Positions 32,506 through 43,567 of a stretch of DNA of 64,000 nt are shown piece after piece (position 1 is the first letter of the stretch; the number at the start of each line of letters is the position of its first letter). A program made the position numbers and the translations under genes. The notes below the pieces were generated by a model that searched no databases, had not been told where the DNA came from, and saw only the letters and a program-made list of their open reading frames with translations. Location of the stretch: assembly GCA_012845835.1 (NCBI GenBank), contig JABAKD010000025.1, positions 15,663,966 through 15,727,965 of the forward strand, given 5' to 3'. Origin of the DNA: Undaria pinnatifida. Its lineage: Eukaryota > Sar > Phaeophyceae > Laminariales > Alariaceae.

Positions 32506-33579
32506 GAACCGAGATAAGCAATCCCATCCACTAGGTGCACCAAAAAATGCACTACAAAAATAAACAAGAACGGCACGGGCTGGCTGCAGCGAACGTCGTA
32601 ACATTTCCTCTTATCACCTTTTCACCTGCGATATCTACAATTGGAAAACAATTTTTTTGTAGGGTTGTGCGTCCCGTCATAATGCGAAATGATTCAGCGT
32701 TGGTGTTTATTCTTTCCTTCATTCAGGTACGCTTTATTTACCATTCTTTCCTTTTCTGTTCATGGCGACCTCAATCCTCCCTGACCAATGTTTTTTTTTT
32801 TGCATTAAAAAACCGACCAGGAGCCTCGGCTCGGTTTGTATTGTGTTTTGAGGCAAACATCGTTTTCTAAATTCCAGAACCCAAGGCGCAAAACTGATTC
32901 TCGTACGTGTACCGAGTTAATTATTCCATCTAGGGTTCTCAGAAGGCCCAATGCATTGATGTAGTACTTTGACAGGCACTTCATCAAGCATCTTTGTACG
33001 GCTCGCTAAAGTAAACAAGTTCTATAATGGGTGGACGTTTCCCCTTGCCGGTGCGATCATATCAACATGTCCAGCGTTGAAGTACTCGGCGTATTGACCG
33101 ATATATGGGCTGAATACGATTTATACCAATTTTCATGTTTTGCGATAAAACTCCTACAAAAGTGTTGCCCCCCCAAGCAAAACGAGCAATGCCCACAACT
33201 CGCACGCTACAATACGCACGCGAAATATCCACCAATTTGCTCCCCTTGACAATGCGGTCATACATTCCAATCGAAAAATATCGACATATTCAACGTATTA
33301 CGCTCTGAATTGCGCGAAAGTGAAACCATCTGGTATTCTGACGATCTTTCGTTATAATGCACTGCGGGCGCTAAGAGAAGCAAAAAAAATGATCTAGCAA
33401 AACACATAATACTCTTATTGTGACATTCGTTCAGAATATAACGCACCGATGGAGGTCAATGCGGCCAGACATTGCTGAGGCATTGTGCCCGAAAATGCAA
33501 CATATATATCGTTAAAAATCATTTTGCTCCAACCCCCCACCGCCCACCCCAACCCACCCCCTCGAACACCCCGCCCACT
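32506..33579. other. No recognised feature
   Basis: A 111-codon plus frame (32535-32870) is hydrophobic and phenylalanine-rich but has no motif. No gene is called. Confidence 0.35.
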
Positions 33580-33690
33580 CCTCACTGGTTGTACGACCTT
33601 TACAGGAATTACATGACAAACTTGTGCATTCCTTCCCAAACCGTCAGATGTATCCCGTAAGAGGATATCTAATTTCTTCGCAAAGATTTA
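33580..33690 (+). repeat. Family V repeat fragment
   Basis: CTCCTCACTGGTTGTACGAC, then TTCCCAAACCGTCAGATGTA, matches 16240-16330. It is preceded by the usual C-rich stretch at 33530-33580. Confidence 0.7.
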
Positions 33691-35221
33691 GTACAGGTTG
33701 CCGATTGCGAGGAGCCTCAAAAGAAAAAAACAGCGCTCTTCCCGGGTCGGATCAAGCATCGCGGCGTGGATCGGGTCAGGACGACCCATTTCAACGCCCT
33801 TCTTGGAAACGCCCGACCCGCTGCTACAACCGGTGAGAGGTCGAACACCTTCCGACCCGCCGCGGCTCGAAGCTGAAGCTATTCAGGCGTTCTAACCTGA
33901 ACCATGAACCGGGTCATGCTCCGTATTAAGCTCTGAAACAAACTGGGGCACGTATTGGTGCGCAGCGCGCACCATATGAGTAACCGTGTGAAAAAACGTC
34001 ACCAACGCTCTTCGTAAAAATCCACAGCCTACCGATCACGATCGTGGTCGACCTGAGCGCAGCAAAGCCTTATCGAACCTCTACATACCTTCTCCGCAAA
34101 ATATGCTTCCTTGGATTATCCCCCCGGTACCGTCACCACAATGCATCGTACCGACAAAAGCCAACGGTAGGGGGGGGGAGGGGCAGGGGATGATCTCAGC
34201 ACGGGTGAGCTTGCAGCACGCGTTATTTCAGAAGGCCGCCATAGCAGTCCGTCAGATGAGGCAGAATACCCTGTAGAAAAGGTAGTGTGTGTTCACTACT
34301 GTACAGGCCTCGTACACGCACACAATACACGATCCAACAATCAAATTACCTCGGTTGGGCACAATTCCTCCATTATGAAAGACTGGAACCACCAGGTATA
34401 CCAAACATAACAAGAACTCCTCATCGGAGAACATGATGAACCATCAGCCATTTCCGTAGATCATATGCAGTTACATCTACATTACACTGTTGCAAGCAAC
34501 CGTTAGATCCACTTGATCGTTCAGAAGAGTCACATTTCACAGAGCCCCGTCTTGGCGGCGTAGATCCACTCTCGGCGGTAGCTATCCCTTTCGATTGGTT
34601 GGGATTCGTGATGGGTAGGCATACGTTTTACGTCGAGCTGCAGCAACAAAATGTGAAGCATAGTGTACTCAAACTGCCAAATCTGCCAACTCTGAGCGAT
34701 CTTCATGCATTTCTGAAGGATTTTGGGTGGGCTCTGGAAACTTACACGTGCTACGGTAGCGGCGCCCCGAGTTTACTTCGATGATCTTCGCCTTCGGAAC
34801 TCCATACCCCACCCAGCCAGTAATCCTGAGAAAGTTGAAATCGACTTTTTGTGATAGCCAGACCCATGGACTAGAGAGAAAAATTGTCATACTGCCGAAC
34901 AAGAATGACACCGCACGGCGATACTAAATTGTAGGGAGCCCTGTTGTCGAGGTGTGAAAATATTTTGGCGCAGAAGCGGTGCCTTGATCGTACCACACCT
35001 CGCGCAAAAGTGCTACCTCTTACAGTATCCCACGTCATCAGCGAGTACCACATCTGAATAACCATTTAAGCACATTTGCACGGGTAACCGTCGCCAATAT
35101 CCAGAGCCACCCCCCCGGCATGTCTCCCACACGCCTGCTTCGATAGAGGTGCAACAGGTTTGTTCCGATGCTCCTCAGATTAGGAGCTTAAGCCATGTCT
35201 TTCTTAACTCAAAACGGATTT
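33691..35221. other. No recognised feature
   Basis: 33690-33900 is GC-rich with open frames on plus (GCRLRGASKEKNSALPGSDQ) that could be a retroelement gag scrap, but this is not supported by any motif. The remainder holds short frames only. Confidence 0.3.
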
Positions 35222-35395
35222 GTACCTAAGAGACAAAATGTAACTGCGACCGGGATGAACAACTTCATGGCCTAAGTATACAACAAGAATCACAGAAAAA
35301 AACGACCTATTTCGGGTTAAGGCGCACCGTCATATTCACAAACCGTTCTTCCAAAAGGGCCACCTCTACCGTAGCACGCGTCTTTCGAAGATCTA
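35222..35395 (+). repeat. Family U dispersed repeat copy
   Basis: Order: GGGATGAACAACTTCATGGC, TATACAACAAGAAT, GGGTTAAGGCGCACCGTCAT, then GCCACCTCTACCGTAGCACG. It ends with the CTACCGTAG core also found in families P and T. Confidence 0.6.
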
Positions 35396-35565
35396 ACTAG
35401 CTAGCACACGTTACCAGCAAAACCCACATCTGCATGAGCATATGAACACAATTTAACGGACAACCGTCACTAATGTCAAGGACCAGCAACACCCCCCGTG
35501 TCTCCTATAAGCATTGCTGTGTATTCCACATGAATACCCATGTCGACACTTTCTGGTCAAACCTA

Positions 35566-36666
35566 TCAGATGTTATTCAGGCATGGTACCAGCATACACC
35601 ACATGAATGACCATATGAACAAAGAATCCCGGATACCTGTCGCTAAAATCCAAAACCAGCCCGCCTTCGTATCTTTCAGAAGAATCGCCGTGTGTTTCAA
35701 TCGCAGTTCAAATCTCTTTCCGAGGAAGTCACTATCAGCCATCAAGATACCGACGGCGACGAAAATCCACGGAAGGGTCATATAGCCGGCGCTTTTCAGC
35801 GCAATAGGCCTGTTGGCCCAGCCTTCGCGGTACACAGTGCCACCCATCAGGCATGAAGTTATCCAGTATCCGACACCCCACCCGAACAGTAGGGAAGGGA
35901 TAAGAGATTCTTCGAAGTTTACGCGGTGGCTCTTCGTTTGAGGAGCGGCCGGTTTTTCTGTCGAGTGTTGCGGCTCATCAATGCTAACTGGACGCCTCGA
36001 CGTGCGCATCCATATGGCCACTACCATCAGCACAAAACCCACGGCAAGGGCCACGCTGGCGATTATCAAAGCCCCGGCCAGCTCGTTCGAGTCGTCAATG
36101 CTCACGGTAGAGGCAGTATTGACGCTGGCGACGGGGGCTGGGCTGGGAGGTTCTGTATTGATTGTGCTCCTGCTTGTGGTGGAAGATCCGCTTACCGAAG
36201 AGCATTCCAGACCAGACCCAAAAAACTCTTCAAGCAAAAACCACCACGCCACGATGCCATGAGCAAGCCACAAGCTCAACAGCAGGCAAAAGCACGGCTT
36301 TCGCAAAAAATAATCTTTGGCTACATTCACGGCATGGTAAGATCGCACGAACACGATGGCCAGAATAATACGCCAATTGGACACCTCGCCGTACTTGTGG
36401 ACCGCATCGGTGAAAGAGCTCACGTATTTGGCAAGGCAGAAGGACACCACCGTTACTGCTCCGGGGTTGACGACGCAGATGAACCAGCCGGGGACACGAT
36501 CGAGAGCGTTCATGTCGGGACTTTTGTCGTCCACGGAAACGAACGCGTCTCCCACGTACATTAGACCGACCAGGGCTAGGGCAAAGCTGATCGCGACCGT
36601 GTAGATAGCCCAGAAAAGACGCCACTTCTGAGGAACAGTAGTGAAGAAGGCAAGAGCCTTCTCGTC
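35566..36666 (-). CDS. Last exon of a multi-pass membrane protein, function unknown
   Basis: The minus strand is open from an acceptor (CACGTCAG before GACGAG, exon start 36666) to TGA at 35568-35566, encoding 366 residues. Hydrophobic segments consistent with about eight membrane passes include WAIYTVAISFALALVGLMYV, FICVVNPGAVTVVSFCLA, LLLSLWLAHGIVAWWFLLEE, AGALIIASVALAVGFVLMVV and TLPWIFVAVGILMADSD. A serine/threonine-rich loop (about 45 residues, SSVSGSSTTSRSTINTE) and a basic polar loop (RTSRRPVSIDEP to KSHRVNFEES) separate them. It joins in phase 0 to the exon ending at 37647. No transporter or channel signature was recognised. The long antisense frame at 35926-36564 is a shadow. Confidence 0.75.
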   Translation of the reverse strand, partial: DEKALAFFTTVPQKWRLFWAIYTVAISFALALVGLMYVGDAFVSVDDKSPDMNALDRVPGWFICVVNPGAVTVVSFCLAKYVSSFTDAVHKYGEVSNWRIILAIVFVRSYHAVNVAKDYFLRKPCFCLLLSLWLAHGIVAWWFLLEEFFGSGLECSSVSGSSTTSRSTINTEPPSPAPVASVNTASTVSIDDSNELAGALIIASVALAVGFVLMVVAIWMRTSRRPVSIDEPQHSTEKPAAPQTKSHRVNFEESLIPSLLFGWGVGYWITSCLMGGTVYREGWANRPIALKSAGYMTLPWIFVAVGILMADSDFLGKRFELRLKHTAILLKDTKAGWFWILATGIRDSLFIWSFMWCMLVPCLNNI

Positions 36667-37646
36667 CTGACGTGTGGATGGGAGAACGAATCGTACTCAG
36701 TGTTAGAGACGAGGGCAGCAATGTTTGAAGGATTTGACCGATGACGTTATTTTTGGTATTCCCGGGCAGCCGAAAGTGGACAACTGCTGTAAGCAACATC
36801 TTCATGTGGCCTAGACATCGTACTGGGATACTGAGGAACTGTAGGAAAAAAGAGAATTTCTCATTTTGATGTTAGCGTATGGTTAAGGTTAACGAAGAAA
36901 AGCCTGAGAGGAGGAAGCGTGTCCCCAATTTTTAGTTGTAGGCGCAATGCCGTTGGACAGAATTGTTTCTAATGAAGATTAACGCCAACATGTTCATGTG
37001 GCAGCGACAAGACGTACATGCACACAGAGAGACGGTCATACAGAAAAACAGAGAACAGTGCACAGAGGGAGACACGCATAGAGGAAGACACGCGCACAGA
37101 GAGATAGAGGGACAAAAGGACAGACACACAGAGGGACAGAAAGACAGACATTGCTCATATTCTCCGATCCGGATACTCTGGGTAGACACTAGGTAACATG
37201 GGTTTTACATGTTATTGTTTGGTAATATTGCCGAAGGGGATATTGGGAGGGTCTGAACAAGCACATTCGAAATGTGGGATGGTAGGATAATATCTTCATG
37301 TTGGGACTCAGCACGTCGGCGACGAATAGAACGGTGATGATGGCATCTACAATCGCGGGGCGTTATTTCCCGCGAAGAAAAACACCAAACCAACATGTCG
37401 GCGCTTGCCCTAAGCCTGTACAGGACAAACAAAACAATGCCTAATGTGTGGTTAGGTACAAGTGTGGCGCTCGTCTACTACCAGCCTGACGTCAGGAGGG
37501 TTAGGATTGAGTTGGGACGTTTGCGCTCACAACCAATTCCCGCCGTTGGAAAAAGCTACCATTATATCCGCCAACCCGAGATCCTATTGATATCTATATG
37601 AAACAATGGTTTATGCATGAGGAGAGAGAAAAAATATGCCACTCAC
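36667..37646 (-). other. Intron of the membrane-protein gene
   Basis: 980 bp with GTGAGT donor at 37646-37641 and CAG acceptor at 36669-36667. It contains a degenerate purine/CA-rich tract (37016-37152) built from GAGGGACAGA-like pieces. Frames on both strands within it are low complexity. Confidence 0.7.
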
Positions 37647-38005
37647 CACGTCGGCGATGAAGAGGACGGTAACGGCGTTTATAACCAAGGAAGCGTCATC
37701 TCCCGCGGAATAAAACAGCACCTTCATGGAAGCGGTTATCATGAGCCCGAACAGGAGAAGCAGACACAGCCCAAACATGCGATGGTACAGGTACAATCCA
37801 TCAACCAGCAGCGAGAACCCTGCTCGGAGGTCCGGAGTGGTGTACGCGACGAGGATGTACATGGACCCGGTGACGGAGGCCATTGAGTAGTTTCTCGTTT
37901 CTGGTTCAGACAGACTTGCCGATCTTTCGATGAGCATAATATACGCCAATCCCTGCAGCTGAACGAACACGCGTATAACGCCAGGCGTGGGGAATATGTT
38001 TATGA
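37647..38005 (-). CDS. Internal exon of the multi-pass membrane protein
   Basis: Encodes about 119 residues with further membrane segments: VIRVFVQLQGLAYIMLIERS, GSMYILVAYTTPDL, MFGLCLLLLFGLMITASMKV and SLVINAVTVLFIADV. The 3' edge is secure: GACGTG then GTGAGT, and joining to the exon at 36666 keeps the frame as IADV-DEKAL. The 5' edge is uncertain. An acceptor at TTGTAG (exon start 38005) or one 12 bp upstream at AAAAAG (38017) both fit the phase of the small exon at 38110-38151. The open frame extends upstream without ATG to a stop near 38087, so this is not a first exon unless a non-ATG start is used. Confidence 0.65.
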
Positions 38006-38109
38006 CTACAAGCGAAGCTTTTTGTTCTCTCAAACAACAAACATCGCGTTGAAGCCTCGTGCCCAAGCAACGCGAAGTCGGTCAAGCACCGCGCGCGGTG
38101 ACCACTCAC

Positions 38110-38151
38110 AAGCCATAATCGGCGCTTCGGCCAGCGGGTCCACGACGAGTG
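38110..38151 (-). CDS. Probable 42-bp micro-exon of the membrane-protein gene
   Basis: A pyrimidine tract and acceptor (TTTTTCTTCTATCGTAG) precede CACTCG at 38151, and a strong donor GTGAGT follows at 38109-38104. The 42 bp encode LVVDPLAEAPIMA plus split codons at both ends (phase 1 in and out), compatible with the exon at 38005. The ATG inside could also act as the start codon, making it the first coding exon. Otherwise more exons lie upstream of 38151, but none could be recognised. Confidence 0.4.
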
Positions 38152-38160
38152 CTACGATAG

Positions 38161-38939
38161 AAGAAAAAGCACCTTAGCTCACAATGTTACTATGAATGGC
38201 GTGGCTGTTTAAACCACAACCGTCGGATTGCACTCCATTAGTTTGTACGCATCATCCTACGTACTTAAACCAGGTGCATGAGCCTGATCATCGAGTTGAA
38301 ACTTTGAGTTCACAAAATAAACGGGTTGTAAGTGAGGATCGTAGATATTTAACTGACGAGCTTCAGAAACGAAATGGTGCACCTCTACCGGCGTAGACGC
38401 GGTGTGATATTAGCTTCAGCAGCGCCGGTGGCATCTTAGCTTTTCGCTTTCCAACGGGTGGCGAATGCTAGGGTAACGGGTGCAATACACTTCTTTTGAG
38501 GCTCTTGACTTGAGGAAGTATATACGCGACGCGTGCAACGATGGAAAGGTGGCAGGGGTAGGCTGAAACATTCATTGCTGGGCTCCTCAACCCAAAATCG
38601 TCAGTTATCATTATTTTTTCGCGATGTCACCTTCTCTTGGCGTATCCAAGGCCATGGTTTTATTCATCGGGTAGATAACGTTTTTTGTTTTTTCTCTGTA
38701 AAACAGGTTACCTGGTTGAGACACCAATTGCTTCTGAGGCGAGGACCTTCCATAAAAAAAGGGTTTAAGTTGCGTGCGACGATAACGGTGTTCCTTTTTA
38801 TCCGAGTTTCCTCAACTTAAGAGTTTACGACATGCCCTTCTTGACCCAACGACCCAAACACTCACTTTCTCCTAAATAAAAAAATTTTTGGAGAAAAGTA
38901 GAACGGCTACCGGATGAAAACCCGAATCTGGCCGCATAG
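38161..38939. other. No gene; family W fragment near 38640-38690
   Basis: CCAAGGCCATGGTTTTATTC then ATCGGGTAGATAACG parallels 40050-40080. Upstream exons or the promoter of the membrane-protein gene should lie here or beyond but are not recognisable. Confidence 0.35.
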
Positions 38940-39070
38940 ATAGGTATACAACGAGAAAAACAACAAAAATTTCTGACGATTGTGGGTTAAAGAGCACCGT
39001 CATCACAAATCATTTTGGACGAAAAGTGCTACCTTTGTTGTCGTAGCACGCGTTTGCGCCTCTACGGTAG
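38940..39070 (+). repeat. Family U dispersed repeat copy
   Basis: GGTATACAACGAGAAAAACA, GGGTTAAAGAGCACCGTCAT, then AAAAGTGCTACC and GTCGTAGCACGCGT. A second CTACGGTAGCGTGCGTCATG follows at 39062. Confidence 0.6.
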
Positions 39071-40020
39071 CGTGCGTCATGACACGCGGAGAATCTGATT
39101 CGAGAAAAAAGCTAGAAGAAACAACCCGATTTAGAAGTTGTTGTATCCCAGGGTTTCAAACGAAAATAATGGCCAAGAAAAAAGCGACATGACCGCGATA
39201 TTAGGTCCAGAAGCCTCGAATTTCTTGAAAAAAAAAAAACTACTGCCAAGTAAGCTCTATCTTCTAGCGTGGGGGACGTCGCACCTCGAACGCCTTTGTG
39301 CCGGCATTTACCTTTCATCTCGGCAGAGTGAAGCTCTGTGGTTTTAACGTTGGGCGATACTCATCGTCGTCGAATTGCTCATTCCGTCCACAAAAGCAAG
39401 ACGTTGAAGGCCTTCGTCGAGTGTGGAATAGTCTAGATCCACTAGCGGCCTCTTCTCTGTTGTAGTGAAAATTATAACGCATAACGTAACAACGCCGCTA
39501 CCGCAGGTTTAGTTCCTTGAGCCCATGCTAATGCGTAGAGGCAGACCTCAACTTTCCAAAAATGCTCATTCCAGGAGCTTTGCACCTCACAAGGATCTCG
39601 GCGTCGACAAGGATTGCTCACGTAGTTAGATGGACAATCCAAACCTTGCTCACGTAATTCAGCGGATACCCTAAACGCCGTTCACTTACTTCGATGGGTG
39701 ATCTCAGGGGCTGGGTGTGCAACTACGAAAAGAGGAAACACGGACAAGATTTCACGCACATTTGGTTTTTATCTCACGTAGCGCATTCTACTTTAAATAT
39801 TCGACCGTTTTGTGTGTTTGGCTCCTTGTCGCTAGCAAAACCTTGATTAGGTTAACATAGGGCGTGCACGTGTGCACCGCAACGACGAAACCCATGTCCT
39901 ACGCATATAAGATGCTAATTGTTTAAGGCAGGCTACGGCGAAAGTAGAACTTACTGCCTGAATATTGTCTGGATGACGGGGCTCCTTGCCCAAAAACTCG
40001 TCGGAATTCAATGCAAAACA
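39071..40020. other. No recognised feature
   Basis: Short frames only. CTCACGTAGTTAGATGGACA and CTCACGTAATTCAGCGGATA at 39619 and 39650 are a weak direct repeat. Confidence 0.35.
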
Positions 40021-40135
40021 TTGGAGCATTTAAATTTCTGGTTGTATATCTACACCATGGAATGATTCATCGCGTGGCATCCTTCCCCCGCAAAAATAAT
40101 CGAAACAAAAAATTCAGTTACCGGGAGAGGCGTAG
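40021..40135 (+). repeat. Family W repeat copy 1
   Basis: TCTGGTTGTATATC, ACACCATGGAATG, TTCATCGCGTGGCATCC, CCCCGCAAAAA and GGGAGAGG occur in the same order and spacing at 40891-41005, roughly 90% identical by eye. Confidence 0.85.
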
Positions 40136-40319
40136 AGCCCTTCTCCTCGCCCAAAATTCGTCGTTATTATTCGAGCGGAGCGAGTTTCAAATCTACCCCT
40201 GGGCCTCGCAATATTGGCTCCCATGAAAAAAAATGTTTTCGTGCGTGTCTTCGACTAAACTTGATTTTAGTGTGGGATCATTTGATTTTAGACTCCAGGT
40301 GGAGGCAGACCACCACGGA

Positions 40320-40625
40320 GCAACAAAACACAGACAGCAGACCACACGGGCAAAAAACAGCAGCACACACCGCTCACACAGCCGGCACACAGCGCTCACG
40401 CAAGGGGCGCAGCACACAGACAACGGGCGCAGCGGGCGACAGCGCTCACACAGGGGGCAGCACACAGACAACGGGCGTAGTGGCCAATTATTTTCACGTG
40501 CGTGTCTTTGATCTACACACACAGCAGACCACACGGGCAAAACCAGCAGCACACACCGCTCACACAGCCGGCACACAGCGCTCACACAGCGGGCAGCACA
40601 CAGACAACGGGCGCAGCGGGCGACA
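40320..40625. repeat. Complex tandem array, about 187-bp period with internal CACACAG units
   Basis: CAGCAGACCACACGGGCAAA is found at about 40335 and 40522, and ACCGCTCACACAGCCGGCAC follows each. Within units, GCAGCACACAGACAACGGGC recurs at 40409, 40456 and 40595. Preceding each large unit is GTGCGTGTCTT(C/T)GA. The threonine/glutamine/histidine-rich frames on the plus strand are products of the repeat. Confidence 0.85.
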
Positions 40626-40841
40626 ATAGTGGCCAGCGGAGAGCGGGCATGGAGAGTGTTTTCCCGCTAGGGGTGTGTCCGCTGAGTGTATCTACTGCTG
40701 TCTCGTGGTGAGAGTACGTCATCATGGAGAGACGTCCGTTGGGGGCGATTGACCTAAACTCGGTCCGTGCGCCAACGCCAGAAGGGCGACAGCAGACACT
40801 ATGACCCGTGGACGCACGCGCCTGACGACAGTCACATCTAT

Positions 40842-40869
40842 TAGCTGTCGCTCGTTCCAGCGACAGCTA
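40842..40869. repeat. Perfect hairpin, 11-bp stem, 6-nt loop
   Basis: TAGCTGTCGCT, loop CGTTCC, AGCGACAGCTA. It sits between the tandem array and the second family W copy and has no T-run after it. Confidence 0.8.
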
Positions 40870-40890
40870 TTGTATCTCTTGCAAAGCTTT

Positions 40891-41005
40891 AGTGCAGTTC
40901 TGGTTGTATATCAACACCATGGAATGTTTCATCGCGTGGCATCCTCCCCCCGCAAAAAGAAACGAAACAAAAAACTCAGTCACAGGGAGAGGAGTAGAGC
41001 TCTTC
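40891..41005 (+). repeat. Family W repeat copy 2
   Basis: Near-duplicate of 40021-40135, in the same orientation. The pair brackets the 40.32-40.63 kb tandem array and the hairpin at 40842. Confidence 0.85.
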
Positions 41006-41091
41006 CCGAGGAGGCTGAAAACAAAGGATGGCGCATCTCCACCGTAGTAATGATGTATTGCAAAACCACACTGGCATCCTGACGAGCCGGA

Positions 41092-41332
41092 AACTGATTC
41101 TACGATAGTCTCCGCCATAACCAGAGATTCGTTGGCGAATGGTTCATGGCTACTCGACAGGAGGAAAGATGCTATGAAGCAGTGCAATGTTCACATAATT
41201 GCTTGTTGGTAAACGACTGTCGAACCACGACGTTTAGGGTGGCATGGGGCGTCGTATAATAGGAGATAGGACCACAAGTAGGTGTCAAAACCGAGTATTT
41301 CGTTAAAGAAAAATGGGGGGAGGCTACCTTAC
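41092..41332 (+). mobile_element. Family P inverted-repeat element (copy E)
   Basis: Starts ACTGATTCTACGATAGTC, contains GGTTCATGGCTACTCGACAG and AGGTGTCAAAACCGAG (decayed hairpin), then ATTTCGTTAAAGAAAAATGG and GGGGAGGCTACC. The right end beyond CTACC is lost. Confidence 0.75.
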
Positions 41333-43425
41333 ATACAGTAAGGGGTTAAGAGTGTCCGATATTTGGAACAAAGCGGTGTAAACGGACGATCATTCCTCTA
41401 TCGTGTCATGTATCACATTAGTGAGTGACAAAACACGTCATACCTCATCCCAAAAGAAGCTTAGACAAAACTGAAAGTGGAACTTTATGAACATGCCTCT
41501 CGGTATGACCTAGGCGCACGTTAAACGATGCACGGAACGACACACGGTACACTAGGCACTTCCTCGAGTGAGGCGTAGAGGTCAAAAACAGGTTTGCCCA
41601 AAAGTGTTCCCCCTTTTCTTAGCTATCGTACGAACTACATTGTGCCCACAGAGGGCCAAAAAAATAGGGAGGGGGTAAGTAAACAGTTTTATGTAATTTT
41701 CGGATAACGAAGAAAGGCTAATGAGCCCCAGAGTGGTTGAGGGTTATTAGGAGTAGTAAAGGTGCTTTGTCTTGAAAAGGGTGCGTAGTACACGGTGAAA
41801 ATCACTATGAAAAACACCAAATAGGTAACACCCCCCCACCGCCCCCCTACCCCCCCCGACCCCTTGTCTTGCATTGGTCGTGTCACTGTCAGCTGATCTG
41901 ATCCGTACCCTGCGCGTGGCCGGCAAGCGCTGCAACACATGCTGCTGTGGTCAAGCCACGAAACTTGGACGACGTCAAGTTATCGAGTCGCGTCGTTTGG
42001 AGATCGTTTCAGGCAGAAAAATTCTACCATACCGCTATCGTAGCACGTGTTTGCCACACCACAGATTTGCCGATGATTTTTTCTTGGTCTTCCTAAGAAA
42101 TCTGAGTTTTTGAAAAACTTTGAACAAGCGCGCGGCTAACACACTTCACGAATAGCATCGTGAAAACGAAACTCGCTTCCAACGATATTGTGCATTTTGA
42201 TAGCAGGTTTGACCTGTCAGGCAAAGTCGTTATTCGTTCCCTGGAACTGCTTCCTGTATCGTAGCACAAAGTCTTCCGGGCGACATGGCGCGTGGTGGCT
42301 GTCATTGTGCAAGCCTGGACGCCTCCACAGCGTAGCGGCAAGTAAACGATGTTTCCGTTGAATTTTCAAGGCTTCGGTCTGTTATCCGGCCGCAAGGAGG
42401 TCCGGATAGGTATTGAAATTTCTAGGTATCTCGTTTCATCGCCACGTTGATATTCGGTGCGGTAGCGGTATCCACGATTGCCCAACAGGGTTCCGAGTGA
42501 CGGCGTTCAACAGTGAAGCAAGTCAACAGAAACATGGTCAAGGTAGATTGTTGGTCGTCGGGTTCGAGAGTCTGATGTCGTCGAAGCTTTGCTCTGTTAC
42601 GTTACCGCAGTTCCAGAGGCATGTGCAACCTGTCAGGTGGCGTCGCATCCACCCCCGCGGTCGAAGTTCTCTTCACTCCACTTTTATGTCCTTCTTCGTG
42701 ACAAAGTCTACCATTGGGGGATCGCCATGACTGCCTGTTCGAGTCGCCAACCAATATTTTTACCAGTGTCACATGCTACGGTAAAAATTGTGTGGCTATT
42801 TTTTGTTTTCCGACTGCGCGGGCTTCTTAACCCAAAGTCGTCCGGGAACGCCTTTTCTGTATCGTTTTTTGCACCATTGTATTCTTGTTTACCTAGGTCG
42901 TTGGTCTGGTTACCGTGTTGCACTTACCGTTTACTCAAAATCAGTTTTCGAGGTAATATCGTATGGAGCTCCTCAAGTCGAGAATCTTGCAGGAAAAAAA
43001 ATGTGTCACCTCTACGTATAGGCGTGTGTCCAGTCTTGCGCTCTTGTGTTTAATTGCTACCCACGCTAAGGACTGACCATTTCTTCCACGAGGCTCCTCA
43101 CTTAAAGAGCGGTCTATCCCACACCGAAACAATGATTTTCGATAATAAATTAAAAGAATAACACGACGTGCAAACCCATTTTCTAGGTATGACATAAAAA
43201 GGGAATTGAGAAACAAAACAATATCCGATGAGGTGGGGTACGGGGCCCTGCCAATCCAAAAAAAAGAAAACCAACGTAAATGGGCTACCTCTGCTCAACT
43301 AACGCGTCGCGGTGCCTAGCAGTCACTAGCTTTGGCGTTTATCTCACAATATAAGCCGCTTACATGGACATGTTCGTGGTGTGGACGGGCCAACAAAAAA
43401 CTAGTATATCTGACTGATTCCACGG
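41333..43425. other. No recognised gene; fragments only
   Basis: 42795-43030 carries blocks shared with 38580-38700 (CTTCTTAACCCAAAGTCGTC then GGAGCTCCTCAAGTCGAGA). The 154-codon plus frame at 42589-43053 runs across this repeat and is not considered coding. A poly-C/CCG stretch lies at 41825-41865. Confidence 0.35.
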
Positions 43426-43567
43426 TACCCCCTTCCCCCAAACCAGCAATTTTCCGTAAAAATGTTTTTCATGGTTGCTAGGCACGAGGAAGGATGCCAT
43501 CAAAGTCCGACATTTTCACCTGTTTTCTCGTTTGGTAAGGACTATGGAACGATGACGTCGGGGATGG

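Noticed and set aside
35926-36564. 212-codon plus-strand frame
   Set aside because: Antisense shadow of the membrane-protein exon. Composition is histidine/arginine-rich without motif.
42589-43053. 154-codon plus-strand frame
   Set aside because: Crosses dispersed repeat sequence shared with 38.6 kb. No motif or splice context.
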